From Pseudoalteromonas sp. OOF1S-7 (lineage in GTDB: Bacteria > Pseudomonadota > Gammaproteobacteria > Enterobacterales > Alteromonadaceae), in assembly GCF_022347765.1 (NCBI RefSeq), contig NZ_JAKRFZ010000011.1:62001-126000 (forward strand): 64,000 bases of DNA, read 5' to 3'. Every line of letters starts with the position of its first letter. Positions within the stretch are counted from its first letter, which is position 1. A program made the position numbers and the translations under genes. Shown here piece by piece: positions 56,068-63,726 of the stretch. The notes beneath the pieces were generated by a model. It saw only the letters and a list, made by a program, of their open reading frames with translations, ran no database searches and was not told where the DNA came from.

Positions 56068-56805
56068 TTACTCCTGGGCTTTGATCATCTGCGCATTGAG
56101 CAATAAGTTGCCCGTCGCCGTGACAGCAATATTCTGTTCCGTTGAACTGACATTGACCTGCTTGCCCTCTAGCGTCAGAGTTTCTCCTGCCGCAATGCGC
56201 ATGTTCTTTTCAGCGCTGACAGTAGCGTCATTACCCACTGTAAGGCTGGCATCATTGACGACATTGATTGAGGCGTTATTGCCCACTTCTATCGTGGCGT
56301 TAAAACCACACTCGATGTGAATGTCTCTGTCACTGTGTATTGTGATTTTCGCAGTTTCCTCACCACCGGTATCCGGCACATAGAGGTGATAAGCATGGTT
56401 TTGGTTGTCATACTCCACCAACGCGCCATCCTGATAGCGGGTGCGATGTACATGTTCACGGCTGCTTGCGGCAGCGTAACTTTCCCCTGCACCTAGCACA
56501 TGGTCGGGTTTATGGTGATCAGCTGCCGCACTATACACACTGCCCAGGATCACCCCCTGAGCGGTGTCACCACAGGGCGCAAGGACAATAACCTGCTCAC
56601 CAATTTCCGGGGCGCGCCAGGTCATGTTATGTGCAGCCATGTCGGTCAGCCAGGGAAGTTTGGCCGTGATCCAGTCGCCGATTTTTACCTTTACCCGGGC
56701 CGTCTCGTAATCAACCTCGTGCACCGTACCAAGCGTGATCAGCTTGCTTAAACGATGCTGTAAGTCAGATAATGCTAACTCAGATTGAGCAGGATCCAGA
56801 TTCAT
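56068..56805 (-). CDS. V: Baseplate assembly/spike protein V (gp45-like)
   Basis: This 245-residue protein of the P2 gpV family has an OB-fold N-terminal half (TLGTVHEVDYETARVKVKIGDWITAKLPWLT, APEIGEQVIVLAPCGDTAQGVILGSVY). The C-terminal half is a triple beta-helix made of short repeats (HIECGFNATIEVGNNASI..., NDASLTVGNDATVSAEKN). It punctures the outer membrane of the target. The start overlaps the upstream gene's stop by 4 bp. Confidence 0.94.
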   Translation of the reverse strand: MNLDPAQSELALSDLQHRLSKLITLGTVHEVDYETARVKVKIGDWITAKLPWLTDMAAHNMTWRAPEIGEQVIVLAPCGDTAQGVILGSVYSAAADHHKPDHVLGAGESYAAASSREHVHRTRYQDGALVEYDNQNHAYHLYVPDTGGEETAKITIHSDRDIHIECGFNATIEVGNNASINVVNDASLTVGNDATVSAEKNMRIAAGETLTLEGKQVNVSSTEQNIAVTATGNLLLNAQMIKAQE

Positions 56806-57383
56806 AGCACCTCCCCGGCAGGCGTTTGGGTGCTGTAGATTAACTTGTGCTCATAACCCTGCTGCCCCAGATAAACGTCCGTGATGGGCGTGCCAGGTGA
56901 TTCGCTTTGTTCAACCTGATAGTAAAATGACCAGCTCAGCTGTAACTGTGCTTTAATCCCTTCACTGTGCTGGCTAAACGCAAAGGTCGTTTGCTCGGCA
57001 ATAAAGTGTTGCCAGTGGGTGGGCACGTCGTCCGCCTGCATCGCGGCTTCGCCTGTGCTGAGTACCTCATCCAGCCGCTCCAGTAGCCTGGCTTTATCGC
57101 CATCCATCAACGCAATATCAAGCTGCACGCTCAGCACCCGCCTGTCCAGCGGGTTTGGGCTGAGATTTTTGTTGTACGCCGGTCCATAGCTGACACCTTT
57201 ATCGGTGCCTTTACTTTGCAGCTCGCTGGCCTGTCGTTCCTGTTTAGGCGTGACAGTTAGTTGCGCTTGCTGGGTCAGGTCCGGGGCAACCTGGCTCGGG
57301 ATTAGGTAATCCACCTGAGCCACCTGTGCCAGGGACGTCGTCAGGCGCTCAAGCACCTGGGTGATTAAGGTCGTTCGTTGCAT
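56802..57383 (-). CDS. Phage tail-associated protein of unknown role (possibly tail terminator-like)
   Basis: The product has 193 residues, with an N-terminal helix (TTLITQVLERLTTSLAQVAQV), a basic linker and an alpha/beta domain (RRVLSVQLDIALMDGDKARLLERLDEVLSTGEAAM, AQLQLSWSFYYQVEQSESPG). The size, the position before V, and the helix-plus-sheet layout recall tail terminator/completion proteins or the small gp37-like proteins of Mu-type tails, but no signature clinches it. It overlaps V by 4 bp, so it belongs to the baseplate transcript. Confidence 0.7.
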   Translation of the reverse strand: MQRTTLITQVLERLTTSLAQVAQVDYLIPSQVAPDLTQQAQLTVTPKQERQASELQSKGTDKGVSYGPAYNKNLSPNPLDRRVLSVQLDIALMDGDKARLLERLDEVLSTGEAAMQADDVPTHWQHFIAEQTTFAFSQHSEGIKAQLQLSWSFYYQVEQSESPGTPITDVYLGQQGYEHKLIYSTQTPAGEVL

Positions 57384-57459
57384 AGACTTGCTCTTAGATT
57401 AAAAAGACTCGAAGACAATCAGTGAGTCAGGGCGGGCGACGTGCCCGAAGGGGACGATA

Positions 57460-57705
57460 TTACAGCTCGGGTTTGACCGGCCAGGCGACTTCGTTTGGCG
57501 AACTAAATGCCTGCGGTAAATCTCTCAATGCCTGACGGTATTGCTTCAGCTCTTCAGGGATCGCGCCTTGTGTTTCCTGATACTTCAGTACTAACCAATC
57601 CGTTGAGCGCAAATACGCATCGCGCATTACTCTGATTGAGTGCCACTGACTCTCATCTGCTAGTTGCTGAACGGGCATTTGCACTTCGTTTTCTTCTGTG
57701 TCCAT
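57460..57705 (-). CDS. Tail fibre assembly chaperone (phage_TAC-type)
   Basis: An 81-residue protein when started at ATG 57705 (GGAG eight bases upstream; the earlier ATG 57720 overlaps the fibre stop). The signature is typical of tail-fibre chaperones: RDAYLRSTDWLVLKYQETQG, then EELKQYRQALRDLPQAF, then PNEVAWPVKPEL. Such proteins help trimerise the fibre encoded immediately upstream. This is one of two chaperone-like genes in the cluster, each behind its own fibre gene. Confidence 0.85.
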   Translation of the reverse strand: MDTEENEVQMPVQQLADESQWHSIRVMRDAYLRSTDWLVLKYQETQGAIPEELKQYRQALRDLPQAFSSPNEVAWPVKPEL

Positions 57706-57707
57706 GT

Positions 57708-58538
57708 TTACTGCTCCCATGTAGGTTGGTTTTGACTGATGCGCTCTGCACTAGGGCGACCACGTTCCGACGTATACTCAGTGCTTACGCTAATAGCTCG
57801 GGATGCGCCGCAGTGGAATCTTGGGTCAACTTTAAGGGTTAACCTCGCGATTCCCGAGTCATAGCCCTGATTAATTGCCCTGAAATTCACAGGGACCGAC
57901 GACCCTGCCAGATCCGGACCCAGAGGAATTTCTTTGTCAGGGTTATCCGGCTCTGAAATAAACAGGCTCAGATGGTTATTGTGGACAATATTTTTTGCTT
58001 CCATCACGGCAGAAACACAGTCCGCAAATGAAGTGCCAGTAAACACCAGGCGCTCGGTGTATGCGGATGCAAACATCCCTCGATGGGTCATAATAACTTC
58101 GCATTTAAAGTAGTCACCGGGTGCGCCGAAACCACCGCCATTTCGTGCGTCAAATTCAAGTAAATTGATGTAGTAGGGCTCCTGTGGCGCGGCGCAACGC
58201 GGAAAAGCAGCATCCGGTCCATCAGCTGCTGTATACCCACCATTACCAAGCGTAGTCGCAAAAAAGTAACGCTTTATTTTGCCTTGTTTATGAACATCCA
58301 AGCCGTTAACCAGTTCAGTATGGCCACTTTTCCAGCTATTAAACTCAGACTGGGCCTGAGCCATCTCAGTATTGAGCGACGCTTCAGCGTTTGTTACACG
58401 GGCATCAACCTGCGCTAGCTTGGCATTCAGTGTGGTTGTTATTTCACCGGCTTTATCGGCCACAGTCTGGCACAATGCGTTGGCACGCCCTGCGACCTCT
58501 GTTAGTTGCTGCGAGATTGGTTTAGTTTCAGTTGTCAT
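57708..58538 (-). CDS. Tail fibre protein
   Basis: The 276-residue product has a helical, coiled-coil-prone N-terminus (LAQVDARVTNAEASLNTEMAQ) and then a beta-rich domain with the strands KRYFFATTLGNGGYTAADG, FKCEVIMTHRGMFASAYTERLV and VPVNFRAINQGYDSG. The C-terminal region is Ser/Arg-rich. The gene lies between the gpH N-domain gene and a fibre chaperone, so it probably supplies the receptor-binding portion or a second fibre. It shares its N-terminal coiled-coil design with the 493-residue protein at 61972-63453. Confidence 0.72.
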   Translation of the reverse strand: MTTETKPISQQLTEVAGRANALCQTVADKAGEITTTLNAKLAQVDARVTNAEASLNTEMAQAQSEFNSWKSGHTELVNGLDVHKQGKIKRYFFATTLGNGGYTAADGPDAAFPRCAAPQEPYYINLLEFDARNGGGFGAPGDYFKCEVIMTHRGMFASAYTERLVFTGTSFADCVSAVMEAKNIVHNNHLSLFISEPDNPDKEIPLGPDLAGSSVPVNFRAINQGYDSGIARLTLKVDPRFHCGASRAISVSTEYTSERGRPSAERISQNQPTWEQ

Positions 58539-58571
58539 ATAGTCTCCTTTAAACTTTGTAAGTCTCTTTTA

Positions 58572-59129
58572 TCAGGCATGTTCCAGGGCCGTCAGTCGCC
58601 ATTCTTGTGCAATCTGGCGATGCATTGTATCTAACTGGACCAGGGCCAGCTCGGCCAGTTCGTTGTCGAGGATCAGGTTGAGGTTATCAACGCCAAGTTT
58701 GACCTCAACACTGTCAGAGGGCAGCTGTGTCAGGCTCAGGGTGAGCCACTGCAGCACCTTGACATCCGGCGTCCGGTACCCAAGCGTAGTATTGGGTTTT
58801 GAGTAGACGCCCAGTAAAATAAGCTTGGGCTCCCCGTTTGCCAGCTTTTCGCCGGAATCCAGAAATACGCCAATTTCGCCAATGGCGTATTCCAGCGGTG
58901 CCTCGAATTTGGCGGCCACTTTCAGGCTGCTGCTTTCACCGTCGGTATAATCCGAGTCGGCAATTTCCACCAGCTCTTTTTGAGCGCGCAGCGTGGTTTG
59001 ATTTTTCGACGGGGTGTAGCTTGCATCGCCAAAGGCCATATGGCTTATTTGCCCTTTAAAGCCTCTGGCGCGCGCCGACAACAGCGCATCCAGCCCCACC
59101 TGAGTAAATTGCAAGGTTAATGCTGACAT
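58572..59129 (-). CDS. Tail fibre N-terminal attachment protein (gpH-like collar domain)
   Basis: This 185-residue protein matches the N-terminal attachment domain of P2-type fibres: MSALTLQFTQVGLDALLSARARGFKGQISHMAFGDASYTP, then EIGVFLDSGEKLANGEPKLILLGVYS. In P2 gpH this domain continues into the shaft and receptor-binding tip. Here the protein ends after ~185 residues and the tip is apparently encoded by the separate downstream gene, so fibres may be assembled from two chains. Stop and start with gpI overlap by one base. Confidence 0.85.
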   Translation of the reverse strand: MSALTLQFTQVGLDALLSARARGFKGQISHMAFGDASYTPSKNQTTLRAQKELVEIADSDYTDGESSSLKVAAKFEAPLEYAIGEIGVFLDSGEKLANGEPKLILLGVYSKPNTTLGYRTPDVKVLQWLTLSLTQLPSDSVEVKLGVDNLNLILDNELAELALVQLDTMHRQIAQEWRLTALEHA

Positions 59130-60256
59130 TAAGTCACTCCTTGGAAATGAAAAGATTGAATATTCAGGGCATGAACACCAGAAAATAGCGCCAAGTGCCC
59201 GGCCGATGTATCGGGGGTTACACCAACACCGTCGACCGCAATGCGGGCATTATTTAACGACTGCAGCAGCCCATGGGCGGACAGGGTGCCGCAACCAGAG
59301 TCCGGTTTAATCCCCTCGCCCTCTGCGCGCCAGCGCTGACAATGAAGTAAATGTCCCGCCGCGATTATTGCCACCGAGCCCGGAGTCGGATCAGGCGTGA
59401 TGCCTACTCCCATCGCTTCATAGTCAATGAGGGTCAGCGGCGATTGTGCCGCCCCGAAAGGTGCCAGAGATTCGCTTAATGCTATACCCAGCTGTAAATC
59501 AACATGAATCGCGCCGCGCTTGACGGCATTGATCACCCGGCGGATTTTTTTCAGCATCCGGGGAGTCAGCAGTCCTTGCTGTTGGTCGTCCAAATTCTGA
59601 TTCACCAGTGCCCAGACTTTAATCGTCCCGGGCGGCATGACCTCATCTGAGGGAGTGTCCGCTCCTTCGGACTGCCACCATTCCTTGATCTCAGTAGCAA
59701 TATTTAAACTGTCGAGCGCTTTTTGCAGCGCGTAAGGGGTGCCCTTGTACTGGTGCACCGCAAAGGCATCACGGATAACCTGGCGTTTGAGTGTTTCTGA
59801 CCAGGCTTCATCCCATTCATCCACCGACATCGCCCAGGCCAGCCAGGGTAACAGGGCCGCTGGACACAGCATGGGATCCCAAAGCGCACGAAGCAGCAAG
59901 CGGATATCCTGTAAAATACAGGCATCCTGCAGCGCCCGGCGCTGTGCTTGTTCATCCAGGTAGTGGTGCCAGTTAGGGATCTTGAGTGCCCGGGCAAGCT
60001 CAGCTAGCTTAGCTGCCGGGCAAATCGCCTGGTCCCATAGTAAGGTCAGTAGCAGACTGATATCCGCACTAACAAAAGCTCGGTCGGTCGTGCTATTTAA
60101 CCGCCACTGTGTGGCAAGGCGCTGACGTTCTGCCTGGCTCCTGTTGCTGATATTCAGCGTATCAAGCAGCAAAGCCCGTACCTGATCTGGTCTGACTATC
60201 TCATCCGCAACCGCCCGGCTCAGCGCCGATGCATTGGTTGGCAATAATTCATTCAT
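59129..60256 (-). CDS. I: Baseplate/tail protein I with internal duplications
   Basis: The 375-residue product is of the P2 gpI family, which normally is ~180-200 residues. The core is ALWDPMLCPAALLPWLAWAM, then SVDEWDEAW, KRQVIRDAFAVHQYKGTPYALQKAL. Residues 65-116 are a degenerate copy of 117-168 (LLLTLLWDQAICPAAKLAEL against LLLRALWDPMLCPAALLPWL; period 52). The C-terminal ~90 residues contain three repeats of the form G-x-G-x-x-PD (GVGITPD, GEGIKPD, GVGVTPD) that are not part of gpI elsewhere. GpI joins J in the baseplate and links fibres. It overlaps J by 8 bp. Confidence 0.9.
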   Translation of the reverse strand: MNELLPTNASALSRAVADEIVRPDQVRALLLDTLNISNRSQAERQRLATQWRLNSTTDRAFVSADISLLLTLLWDQAICPAAKLAELARALKIPNWHHYLDEQAQRRALQDACILQDIRLLLRALWDPMLCPAALLPWLAWAMSVDEWDEAWSETLKRQVIRDAFAVHQYKGTPYALQKALDSLNIATEIKEWWQSEGADTPSDEVMPPGTIKVWALVNQNLDDQQQGLLTPRMLKKIRRVINAVKRGAIHVDLQLGIALSESLAPFGAAQSPLTLIDYEAMGVGITPDPTPGSVAIIAAGHLLHCQRWRAEGEGIKPDSGCGTLSAHGLLQSLNNARIAVDGVGVTPDTSAGHLALFSGVHALNIQSFHFQGVT

Positions 60257-61130
60257 CTTTGACCACCACAGTCACTTGCGTATGCTCGCACCAGGCCGAC
60301 TGAGTCTGTGTGACAGACACATTGCTGGCGGGAGACAGCAAGTTCACTTCGTCTACCCCTTCTCGATGCAGCGCCGCAAACAAACCAGCGCGGGTTACTT
60401 TTTTGCCCAACGCTCTGCGACTTGTCAGGTAGGCTTGCAATGCGTCTTCGGCCGCCAGCCGGATAGCTTCGGCAGACGGCCCAGGTAACACAATCAGCTG
60501 GGCGTTAACCGTAAAGGGCACAATTTGTGCGCCATGCACAGTTACTCTGTCTCCCAGAGGTCTGACTTGCGAGGCCCCCTGGTGCTCCCATCCCTGGGCC
60601 GCAAAATGTTTACCCACCTTGTCGAGCAAAGCCTGCGTGGGCGTACCGTCCCCTTCGTTACTCAAAATGGTCAGGGTGATCTCGCACGGCGCCGGACTGC
60701 GCACCGTCACATCCCGAATGGCCGGGTCGAGCGACAAAGTATGAAAGGTATAGGCCGATGCGCTGCCCGCGGTATTTAACCCATCAAAGGCCAGCTGAAT
60801 ACGCTGGCGAAACCGGATGTCGCTTTCACCGTCGCCGCGCAGCAGGTTATAGCGCGATGCGATGGCATCCAAATCTGCGCCACTGGCTGTTGCCAGCATC
60901 ATTCCTTTGACCGCATCATTTACCTGCTGAGTATTCAGTACCTGCTGGTAAGCCAGCGTTTGCAACAAGGGGGTCAGCGGGTCGCTTTCCAGTTTAAGGG
61001 CTTCAGCATACTGAGGATGTAACGCCAAAAAACGCTGTTTGATTTCACTAAACTGCTGCTCGAAATCCACATCCTGTAGCAGGTCCGGCAAAGGCACCCG
61101 AGACAGGTCTGGTGTTGCAAATTGGCTCAT
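60249..61130 (-). CDS. J: Baseplate assembly protein J
   Basis: This 293-residue protein starts at ATG 61130 (GAGG upstream, MSQFATPDLSRVPLPD); the longer frame adds 18 residues with no support. It has the gp47/P2 gpJ pattern: FLALHPQYAEALKLESDPLTPLLQTLAYQQVL, then GADLDAIASRYNLLRGDGESDIRFRQRIQLAFDGLNTAGSASAYTFHTL, the region VRSPAPCEITLTILSNEGDGTP, and the end EGVDEVNLLSPASNVSVTQTQ. It forms the baseplate wedges. Upstream is a ~400-bp spacer with terminators and direct repeats. Confidence 0.94.
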   Translation of the reverse strand: MSQFATPDLSRVPLPDLLQDVDFEQQFSEIKQRFLALHPQYAEALKLESDPLTPLLQTLAYQQVLNTQQVNDAVKGMMLATASGADLDAIASRYNLLRGDGESDIRFRQRIQLAFDGLNTAGSASAYTFHTLSLDPAIRDVTVRSPAPCEITLTILSNEGDGTPTQALLDKVGKHFAAQGWEHQGASQVRPLGDRVTVHGAQIVPFTVNAQLIVLPGPSAEAIRLAAEDALQAYLTSRRALGKKVTRAGLFAALHREGVDEVNLLSPASNVSVTQTQSAWCEHTQVTVVVKDE

Positions 61131-61239
61131 CTCATCCTCGGTCTTTACAATAAGGGTATAAAAAAACTCGATTTGGTCCTGCATCAGTGCAGCACCGCAT
61201 CGGGTTTATCACGGGAAGTCTGTTTTTAATCTCTGTTAG

Positions 61240-61305
61240 CTTTCTCAAGCTTAGGTGTATCTTACTGATTTTCTGGAATTAAAAACGGTCAACTTTGACC
61301 GGTTT
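61240..61305 (-). repeat. 66-bp direct repeat, copy A
   Basis: Shares CTTTCTCAAGCTTAGGT, then TATCTTACTGATT, with copy B at 61433-61498 (about 80 percent identical by eye, offset 193 bp). Its left part (61285-61305) is the inverted repeat CGGTCA..TGACCG. Confidence 0.85.
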
Positions 61306-61342
61306 AAATGTCACAGAGTGAGCCACTGTTAATCAGGCATAA

Positions 61343-61380
61343 AAAAACCACCAGTCGTAATACGAGCCAGTGGTTTTTAA
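61343..61380 (-). terminator. Terminator-like hairpin between the direct repeats
   Basis: AAACCACCAG and CTGGT(GG)TTT-type arms (AAAAACCACTGG on the minus strand) form a GC-rich stem flanked by A on one side and T on the other, so it can act in both directions. It would end transcription coming from the fibre genes. Confidence 0.8.
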
Positions 61381-61432
61381 CTTGCGGATTATTTAACTAC
61401 AAAAATAACAGTTACCTGGTTGCTTGACTTAA

Positions 61433-61498
61433 CTTTCTCAAGCTTAGGTATATCTTACTGATTCTCAGGGCAGAAAACCGGTCAATTCTGACCGGATT
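61433..61498 (-). repeat. 66-bp direct repeat, copy B
   Basis: Matches copy A across the CTTTCTCAAGCTTAGGT / TATCTTACTGATT block. It carries the stem CCGGTCA gaat TGACCGG (61478-61495), followed on the minus strand by TTTTCTG, and lies 38 bp after the stop of the fibre-chaperone gene. Confidence 0.85.
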
Positions 61499-61536
61499 GA
61501 GTATTTTCACGTTTTTCATGCCCGACAGCAGCAAAG

Positions 61537-61962
61537 TTACAGCGCTGCTGTAAAACTGAATGCATCCAGCGCTTCAATGGAAGTCAGCTCTGTAACCTGT
61601 TGTTCCGCTTCATCACTTTTCTTGCGCAGCGCTTCGCGTTTTACCAGTTCAGCCCGCAGTGATACCGTTGCTTCCTGTTGCTGTACATCATCGCGGCTAA
61701 GCTGTGCCATGAGTAAATGTTCCTGAACTTTGGTCACACGCCACTGCTGCGCTTCCAGACAATCATAAACGGCGCGTTTAATCTCACGAATCAGCGCAGC
61801 CTTGCGTAAAGCAATGGCGTCTTCGCTTTGGTTAGGTGGCTGGTAAGCAGCGATAAAGGCCTCGACAGACGCTTCATCCCAGGTTTCTCCCGTGTGCGGA
61901 TGCACCAGCCAATAGTTTCCCTCAATCTTCATGCCTTTATCGGCAAAATATTCGCAACTCAT
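61537..61962 (-). CDS. Probable tail fibre assembly protein
   Basis: The 141-residue product has an N-terminal beta-like segment (YFADKGMKIEGNYWLVHPHTGETW) and a long helical part (REIKRAVYDCLEAQQWRVTKVQEHLLMAQ, KREALRKKSDEAEQQVTEL). The layout matches small fibre-chaperone-type proteins that follow a fibre gene; it is 9 bp after the 493-residue fibre gene. No exact family was recognised. A transcription stop is visible downstream (61478-61495). Confidence 0.65.
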   Translation of the reverse strand: MSCEYFADKGMKIEGNYWLVHPHTGETWDEASVEAFIAAYQPPNQSEDAIALRKAALIREIKRAVYDCLEAQQWRVTKVQEHLLMAQLSRDDVQQQEATVSLRAELVKREALRKKSDEAEQQVTELTSIEALDAFSFTAAL

Positions 61963-61971
61963 GATCTCTCC

Positions 61972-63453
61972 TTAAAATGCGCGACAGGTACGGCCAAGGC
62001 CGTATTGGTTGTACAAATAATGCTCATTGAGCAGGCCAATATGATTGTAGGGATTTATACAATTTATGGACCCAGCCACAATACCTGCATCATAACCAAT
62101 ATTGTCAGCCTTGGAACGATAAGAATACATTCCAAGGAGTTCACCATCCTGGCTCTCCAACGCCACTGTGACTTCTCCCTCACTATTAGTCATGCCGGTT
62201 GAACTGGGAGTCCGATAAGGTTCAGAACTACTCATAAAGAAAAAGTTAAGCGGCTCAAGTCGCTTTTCAGCTGTGAAACGATAATGGGCGCTGTATTTAG
62301 ACCCCCCCATTTTTACCACGTTATTAAATACCCCAAAGAACCCGTAGTAGCTGGCGGCATAGCTGCTTAGCTTTGATTCACTGCCTGAATACCTGTTCAT
62401 TCCATAAGGATGATCCACCAAGTGATGAATGAAATTAACCGTTGTAAAATCTCTTGCATCCACATAAGCCTGCAGTTCAGCCTGGTTAGCAATCGCTATA
62501 TTGGTAACGACATTGCCATCCCGGTACTTCTCAATAAGCAACGAAGTATTTTCATCTACCATAACTAAACAATGTTTCACATTATCGTATAACACAGCAA
62601 CACTGGCATAGTTATGGCTGGTATTAGTTGATACGCCATACTGGTCTATTGCATTCAGGTTTTGCTTAGGCTTAGTCAATGAAGTGAATCCCTGTGAACG
62701 TACAAACACGCCGCCATAATTTACAGTGGCTGTTGCCTGCGAATCTTGAGTGCTGTATACCACGTCATAGTCGATATCAGCAGGGTTGTCTTTTGTTCCC
62801 AATGGTAAAAAAGCGCTTGCACCATACATATACACTTTACTGGTTGGATTTTGCGCAAAGACATTCGAGTATAAATAACTCGTACTGGTGGTTACTTTAG
62901 CGCTGCCATTGTCTTCAAGCATCAAATGCTCAAGTCTACATTGTTCCTGGTCAGCTCCGTGGGTAAACCCAGGGCGAACCAAATATGTTTTACCACTATG
63001 GTCATAGACAGCCAAAACCGCTGTAGAACGTCTGTACTGGGCATTTGAATGAGCAGTCTCCAAAGGTACCATCCCAAACAAAGGCTTGATCTGATTAGAG
63101 AAAGCCCTCCCCTGCAAAGCTTCAACCCGGGCGAGACTCGGTGCCATTGCATCCAGCTGATCCAGCTTGGCCGCTTTCCCTTCAAGCGCAGCGCCATTGT
63201 CGTTAAGGGTCTGCGCCGCCTGCTGCAGGCTGGTCTGGCCGACCTGAGCGGCCTGTTGCAGCGCCGTCGTGGCATCATCTATATGTGATTCGGCCACTGC
63301 CACAACAGCCTGTTCCAGTTTTTCGTTGTCGGCCAGTTTCGTGATTGCATTGCTAACCAGCGCCTGCTCTTCAGCGCTAAGCGGTTGTTCGCCTTGCATG
63401 TCGGCGACTAATTTGTCGACCATGACCTGCACAGCAGTTTGTATACTTGCCAT
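61972..63453 (-). CDS. Large tail fibre/receptor-binding protein
   Basis: The 493-residue protein has a coiled-coil N-terminal third (~1-125, e.g. TALQQAAQVGQTSLQQAAQTLN) and a ~360-residue beta-rich C-terminal domain. The latter has many Tyr, Ser, Asn and Thr (SGKTYLVRPGFTHGADQEQ, STSYLYSNVFAQNPTSKVYM, GSESKLSSYAASYYGFFG). The coding DNA is richer in A+T than its neighbours, as often seen for swapped receptor-binding genes. It probably recognises the target-cell surface. It is followed by a chaperone-like gene and preceded by a 72-residue protein. Confidence 0.75.
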   Translation of the reverse strand: MASIQTAVQVMVDKLVADMQGEQPLSAEEQALVSNAITKLADNEKLEQAVVAVAESHIDDATTALQQAAQVGQTSLQQAAQTLNDNGAALEGKAAKLDQLDAMAPSLARVEALQGRAFSNQIKPLFGMVPLETAHSNAQYRRSTAVLAVYDHSGKTYLVRPGFTHGADQEQCRLEHLMLEDNGSAKVTTSTSYLYSNVFAQNPTSKVYMYGASAFLPLGTKDNPADIDYDVVYSTQDSQATATVNYGGVFVRSQGFTSLTKPKQNLNAIDQYGVSTNTSHNYASVAVLYDNVKHCLVMVDENTSLLIEKYRDGNVVTNIAIANQAELQAYVDARDFTTVNFIHHLVDHPYGMNRYSGSESKLSSYAASYYGFFGVFNNVVKMGGSKYSAHYRFTAEKRLEPLNFFFMSSSEPYRTPSSTGMTNSEGEVTVALESQDGELLGMYSYRSKADNIGYDAGIVAGSINCINPYNHIGLLNEHYLYNQYGLGRTCRAF

Positions 63454-63498
63454 AAATTCCTCGTTGAATGATGTAGAAAGTAAATGAAGGGGCCTGCA

Positions 63499-63717
63499 CT
63501 AGAGCGCAAGCAGGGGCTCACCCAGCAGTTGGTTCAGACGGCTACGGCGCAACTTCTCCTGCACCGCCTGATACTGTTGCTGTTGAATGTGTTGTTGCTG
63601 ATATAACTGCATATCTACTGCCGTCAGGGCACTGGCCAGCCGCAAGACATCCTGTTGCAACAGGTTGTCCGGGTGCGGCAGCGGCAATGAAAAATGCGTG
63701 GTTACTGGATTATTCAT
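63499..63717 (-). CDS. Small protein of the fibre cassette
   Basis: This 72-residue protein is made mostly of one long amphipathic, Gln-rich helix (VDMQLYQQQHIQQQQYQAVQEKLRR); its N-terminus is Pro-rich and the end is GEPLLAL. Its position between the two larger genes, with overlapping-type spacing, indicates co-expression. Function unknown; it may bridge fibre and baseplate by coiled coil. Confidence 0.65.
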   Translation of the reverse strand: MNNPVTTHFSLPLPHPDNLLQQDVLRLASALTAVDMQLYQQQHIQQQQYQAVQEKLRRSRLNQLLGEPLLAL

Positions 63718-63726
63718 ACCGCCTCC

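Larger units (their letters stand above)
61131..61536. other. Spacer between the fibre cassette and baseplate genes, with direct repeats
   Basis: This 406-bp region holds no gene. It contains two copies of a 66-bp direct repeat (61240-61305 and 61433-61498), each ending in a CCGGTCA/TGACCGG-type hairpin, and a strong terminator-like hairpin between them. Promoter sequences for the J-I-... transcript must lie in its left half. Confidence 0.85.

Noticed and set aside
61240-61498. Direct repeats as phage attL/attR sites
   Set aside because: They lie inside the tail gene cluster with tail genes on both sides, no integrase is near, and only 193 bp separate them.
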